Position numbers and translations under genes: made by a program. A stretch of DNA of 64,000 nucleotides from assembly GCA_021399435.1 (NCBI GenBank), contig JAJTUP010000012.1:310001-374000 (forward strand), in the 5' to 3' direction. The notes below the pieces were generated by a model, which had not been told where the DNA came from, did not search any database, and saw only the letters and a list, made by a program, of their open reading frames with translations. Positions within the stretch are counted from its first letter, which is position 1. The number at the start of each line of letters is the position of its first letter. Source of the stretch: Diaporthe sp. PMI_573. Lineage: Eukaryota; Ascomycota; Sordariomycetes; Diaporthales; Diaporthaceae. Shown here piece by piece: positions 59,510-64,000 of this stretch.

Positions 59510-60527
59510 TCATAGGGCCACCACGAAGGAAAGCAAGAAGCCCAGGACGCTGCCCATGGTTATTGGGACAAAGGCAGGGTGAGCAGCGGCAATCTGCACA
59601 TAGCCTTTTGGCTGAGGAGGAGGAGCAGGCTTTGAACCATCTGAGTTGGCAGGACGCTGTCAGCCTTACTTCTCTTGAGCAGGAGACACCTGATAACTTA
59701 CCGTTGGCCGGCGGCGCCGGTGGTGATGCGGAGTTTTCCTTGTTGGGCGGGGCCGGGGCGCCAGCAGGTCCGGCAGCGCCGCCTGGAGCCATCGGAGCAC
59801 CGCCTGGGACCACTGGAGCGGCACCTGGAGCACCTGGGGCAGCACCAGGTTGTGCACCGCCACCTGGGGCCATTGGATCACCGCCTGGACCACCAGGACC
59901 ACCCGGACCACCAGGACCACCCGGACCACCTGGGGGACCGGGAGGACCGGGGGGGAAAGGTTTTCCGGGGCCAGCAGGACAGTCAACGCAAACGGCGTAT
60001 GCTGGGGAACCCTCAGGGGCGCCCTTGGGCTCGGACATGCCCTTCATGTAAGGGCAACCCTCAGAAGGGTAGGTGAGAGTGGCAATGACGGGCTTCTTGC
60101 CGCATTCATGGCAGGTCTTCACATCGACCGCGAAACCGAAAGGAACCTTGGGAGCCTCAGTCATGGTGGGCTTCGCAGACATGCCGGCGTAAACCTCGGT
60201 GACGACGTATTCTTGCTTGGCGAGACCAGTGGGGCAGAAGACGTCGTAGGTCGTGGTGTATATGTTTGTGTGAGCACACGAGTCACAGCCACAGCTGTCA
60301 CACTTCGGCGCCTGCACGAACACCTGGATGGGGCCGTCCCCGTCGGGCTTTGCAACAGGGGTTGGGCAGGCAACATCGCAAGCGGGCTGCACCGGAGCCC
60401 CGGTGTTGGTAAAGCACGCGGTGACTGTCGCAGTGCGGACCTCAAGCGGGCAGTATTCCGCAGCGGCAAGGGGAGCCAGCATGGCCGCCGCCATGATGGC
60501 GGACGGGGAACGGACGTTGGAGCTCAT
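59510..60527 (-). CDS. Secreted Cys-rich protein with collagen-like Gly-Pro repeats, probably surface anchored
   Basis: Two minus-strand exons, 60527-59702 and 59640-59510, with a 61-nt phase 1 intron; 318 residues. The start MSSNVRSPSAIMAAAMLAPL is a signal peptide ending near AAAEY. A Cys-rich N-terminal domain follows (CPLEVRTATVTACF, CDVACPTP, CDSCGCDSCAH, KTCHECGK). A roughly 90-residue Gly/Pro tract then has PPGPPGPPGGPGGPGGPGG-type triplets passing into Ala-Pro-Gly-rich sequence. Splicing adds DGSKPAPPPQPKGYVQI and a hydrophobic end VPITMGSVLGFLLSFVVAL, which fits a GPI-attachment signal or a membrane anchor. This suggests a cell-wall or spore-surface protein. An in-frame ATG at 60677 would add 50 residues and hide the signal peptide, so it was not used. 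It is divergent from another collagen-like gene. Confidence 0.85.
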
Positions 60528-61392
60528 TTTCGCCAGTATGGGTTGTCGTGTCGCTTCAGGAGTAATGGGCAGTGAATGAAAGAGTGGACTGGGAGACAAG
60601 ACGAGGAAGCGTCTTAGTGCTGACCCAAAGGGCGTTGGTTTAAAGAAAAAAAGAGTGTGGTGAAAAGTGAGTGTCAAAGATTGTCGAAGCGATCGCCTGG
60701 TTGCGTGATCTAGGAGACAGATGAATACGGGAGGAACGAGTTAAATAGAAAGGTAAGAGGAGCGTGGCTGATTTGGCCAGCATTCACGTCGCGTTATTTT
60801 GTTGATGTGTTGGATTAAGCATAGATTACATTCTAACTGGGCTCTAGGGATCATCCGCTATGGCTCGTCACGTTTCCGTCCTCAGATATGGAAAGTGCTT
60901 TTGGAGCAATCTGAGCAACATTCCAGCCTCATCGTGGGCGATGTCTCAGGTACCGGCCGAAGCCGGTCCGTGGCGCTGTGTTTCTTGGCTGAGTCAACCG
61001 TTGCAGCTCTATCCGAATCATAAGTCGCTCTAGTGTGCCTGGACTCGAGGTCATCAGTTTGATATTCCTGCGCTGATCATCAAGTCGCGTGGTCGCGACG
61101 CGGGGCCAGGCAGAGGCCCCCTTACGAGACGGAACGCCAATACTGCTTAGCATCACTGTTGGAGAGCGTTCAACGATGGCCAATGTTGGAACACGCGATG
61201 TGAATTCCATTCCTGTCTGCTCCGAGGACGAAAGCGCGTCCCAGCGCTGTGGGATGATGAGCCGTATCGGACTCGCTGAGCATATATATGGTTTGCGGCC
61301 GCCTGTCTTACGTTCTCTTCGGACTCTGCTAAGCTCGCCACGACATTCTTCTGCCCCGGATTGTACCTTTTCTTTTGCACTCAAGCAAGAAG
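60528..61392. promoter_or_regulatory. Divergent promoter between two collagen-like genes, TATA at 61283-61289
   Basis: 865 bases between divergent start codons. TATATAT at 61283-61289 lies 103 bases before the right-hand start. On the minus strand TATTTAA at 60747-60741 may serve the left-hand gene. No coding signal. Confidence 0.6.
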
Positions 61393-63510
61393 ATGGCACC
61401 AACACTTCGCTCGTGGCTCACTCTTGGGCTGCTAGCACTTGCATCCCCCCTTTCGGCTGAACCCCTCCGGCAGCAGCAAGACTTTGCTGCGGTTGATGCT
61501 CGAAACCTGGCCGCTGTCGACGAGCGGGACCTATATGGTGGGCTCGCGTCGGTCTGCTTCACATTCACGACAGAGTACCTTGCCGCTCCGGGCATAACTC
61601 CAGTTCCTCTTGGTCCATATGGGCCCCCGGGCCCCCCCGGTCCTCCCGGTCCTCCCGGCCCCCCTGGCCCTCCCAGTCCGACGACTATTCCAGGAGCGGG
61701 CCCAATCGTAACGACAGTGGCTGTCTCTCCTGGAGGTGTATTCAGCATCAGCCTTGCCCCTTTCTTCGGCAGTCTAGGTGACCAGATCGTGACGTTCACA
61801 ACTGATCCACCCGTGAACTTCATCTTCTATGATCCAGTAACCCGATCCTTCTACGGCGTCGTGCCGCCCGGCCAGCCCGCAGGCATCATTAGGATCTTTG
61901 CTCGAGCAGTCAACCCGGCTACCGGCGCGACCTACTCCTTCGTGATCCAAATCAACATAACCGGCAGCATAGGACCCACACCGACTGGTCCCTCACCAAG
62001 CTCTTCCGTCTCCCCAAGACCTTTGCCAGTGGAGACGATATTTGTGGGCAGCCCCTTCGCCATCGACCTGGTGAAGTATCTGCGGAATCCCACCGATATT
62101 GTGAACACAATCGCCACGACCCCCAACACTTCCTTCCTCGACGCGGACCTGAGTGCGTCAACCAAACAACTCCTTGGCGTTGTCCCGCCAGACTACCCAA
62201 GCTTCCCCATTACCATTCTTGTAACTCTCACTACCACCACTCAGGCAGGAGTCGGCGTCAAGGCCAGGCAGGCCACAGTGGGCGTCATCTTCAATGTGCA
62301 GTTCTACATCGTCATCCTCGGCCGTCTCAACCCCCCTACCAGCGGTGGCCCCGGCAACCCCCCAGTACCGACCACTCCAAGCACCAGCGGCAATGTAACG
62401 CCAACATCCTCTGCAGGCGGAGCAGGCGGCGATGACAGTGGTAACGGGAGCAGCAGCATGATGTCTTCAACAACAACCAGCAGTAGTGGCGGTGGAGGAG
62501 ACGACGGCGGTAATGGAAGCAGCACGACTTCCACATCCACTGCAAATGGAGGAGTGGGCGGAGGGACCTCGTCGTCATCTACAAGCTCTCCGTCGTATGT
62601 CTGAATATGATCCATATCCTCGGTATACTTGCTAACGTTTTCCCTCAGATCAAGCGCTACTCCTATTTCGAATTTGGTACCCCTCCAGTGCGTTGGGCCA
62701 TGGTACGAGGTTATTGGCAGCAATCTTTACACTTTGAACCTCGCCAGTGGCCTCCCCACCCTTTTAAGAAATCTGGTGGATACGCTACTTGGTTTACTTT
62801 CCCCGCAGATCAATGCCCTAGGGGATCACTCCGTGCAGAACTATCTCTACGGAGTCGCTTGGGCCTCGAGTCCTCAAACCATCATCCGGATAGGCGCGGG
62901 TGGATCGGCCGAGGTCGCAAGGCCTGGCTTCGAGATCCCATCGAGTGTGACCACGCAACCGCTGCTGATTGGCGATATTGATGGTTACCAGCAGTACTGG
63001 CTCGGTCATACCGATGGTGCTGGTTGGGTTCAGTTTGACTTGAACGCCGGCAGCTCGACTTACGGCCAAGTTGTGGCCCAGGGAACCGCGGCCAACAAGA
63101 GATGGAACGTGGGAGACTGGGCCTGGGTGCCTCAATATCCCACCAGGCTTTACGCACTTGGCCAGGAGGTCATTTTCACCATCCTCAGCGTTATCGGGAC
63201 CTACAACACCCACCTGGTCTACTTCGACCTTGTCACTAAGGAATGGAACGAGGTCCGCGCCTTCAACGGCACTACCGGCGGTCCACTTGGACAGGCGCTT
63301 TGGGGAGCCGTCTACACTGCCAACGACGGCAACATCTATGCTACTGAGTCGATCACCGGCGAGACGTGGCGCTTCCCCTTAGACCCGGTGATGGGCGCTC
63401 CCGCATTGGTGTTCCAAGGCATTCCTCCTCTAGTCCCTATAATCTGCTACATCGACGGTGCCAGATGCCCCCTCAACGACGATCTCACCGCAAACCTCGC
63501 CGGGCCGTAG
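61393..63510 (+). CDS. Secreted protein with collagen-like tract, Ser/Gly linker and DUF6923-like domain
   Basis: Two exons, 61393-62594 and 62649-63510, with a 54-nt phase 2 intron (GTATGT, GCTAACG branch); 687 residues. The start MAPTLRSWLTLGLLALASPL is a signal peptide. A short Gly-Pro-Pro tract (GPYGPPGPPGPPGPPG) lies at about residues 74-96. Two repeated beta-rich modules follow, with similar cores (SISLAPFFGSLGDQIVTFTT and AIDLVKYLRNPTDIVNTIAT), each ending in a LGVVPP or YGVVPP turn. A long Ser/Thr/Gly linker precedes the C-terminal domain, which runs from WYEVIGSNLYTLNLASG through NALGDHSVQNYLYGVAWAS to LVPIICYIDGARC and resembles the DUF6923 beta-propeller-like domain of fungal secreted proteins. 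A cell-surface or extracellular role is likely; no catalytic motif was recognised. Confidence 0.87.
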
Positions 63511-64000
63511 GAGGCTGAAGTGGATCGAGAAGAGGCCCGGGGTACGCTTGATGATGGAGTTTCGCGGATATTCACACTGCCCTAGGGCTACGATCAGTCC
63601 GATTTGGAGACGCTTCCCCGTATGTGTACACATGTGCTGAATTTTGGGTTACGCGGGCAGACGTCATGATGTTGCATGCGGCCAAGGCCGGTACGATTTA
63701 ATGTTTGGAGTTGCTCTTGAAGCAGAGGTCAGAAAGGAATGCTTGTATTCTTGTAGCTTTATTTAATGTTCTTTTAGCTTGAGACATAAGAATCATCTTC
63801 ACACTGCATTCCGGCCGCGTTGCAATCCTGATTGTGCTTGCCCAACCAGTTGGAAGGAATGCTGCTTTGCCGACATTTCTTCGCGGAGGAAAGAATTTGT
63901 TGGTAATAAATATCACGCTCTTTCTTCACTGGAAGTGTGAGTCTTACCAGCTTGGTACTCGAATAATGAAAAATTCATTTCCATCTTTTGCGGCTGTCAA
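63511..64000. other. Right edge, no gene seen
   Basis: About 490 bases after the last stop codon. No coding signal; presumably 3' UTR and flanking sequence. Confidence 0.5.

Noticed and set aside
1..64000. tRNA or rRNA genes
   Set aside because: I scanned by eye for TTCGA-type T-loop motifs in a tRNA context on both strands and found none convincing; a tRNA search program would settle it.

Overview
The window looks like nuclear DNA of a filamentous ascomycete (Pezizomycotina, most likely Sordariomycetes). Genes are protein coding and well spaced. Introns are short (about 50-135 nt) with GTRNGY donors and CTRAC-like branch sites. Protein families are typical of this group: Zn2Cys6 regulators, NmrA-like proteins, PNGase A, TRAPPII Trs120, fused PABA synthase. 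I found no tRNA, rRNA, CRISPR array or intact transposon. Exon structures were worked out by hand from splice signals and reading-frame continuity; I could run no alignments.

Left part (1-28.9 kb), mostly housekeeping: CLPTM1-like membrane protein (-), LOG-type phosphoribohydrolase (+), proteasome alpha subunit Pre5 (-) divergent from Vps55 (+), bifunctional aminodeoxychorismate synthase (-), a small orphan ORF, a secreted TolB-like beta-propeller protein (-), a fungal regulator-like protein without a zinc cluster (-), a Ure2-type glutathione transferase (+), a secreted PNGase A (-), and a 1588-residue protein joining a U-box, a von Willebrand A domain and a C-terminal ubiquitin-conjugating (E2) domain (+).

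Middle part (28.9-44.8 kb): an NmrA-like protein, a Zn2Cys6 regulator, a long repeat-bearing gene-poor stretch, a Q-rich ORF, an SDR-fold protein that lacks the catalytic Tyr and Lys, and Trs120.

Right part (45-64 kb), accessory: a Zn2Cys6 regulator, an SDR oxidoreductase and a cytochrome P450, all on the + strand, look like a small metabolic cluster. Each of the three carries the same 15-bp palindrome (CCGCG-N5-CGCGG, spacer CRTCC) upstream of its start codon, which I read as the probable site of the local regulator. A broken glutaminyl-tRNA synthetase gene (-) lies between the SDR and the P450. Beyond them are a six-exon DUF2264 protein (-) and two divergent secreted proteins, both with collagen-like Gly-Pro-Pro tracts. 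No PKS, NRPS or terpene cyclase is visible, so the pathway core, if there is one, is outside the window or the cluster is a small tailoring unit.
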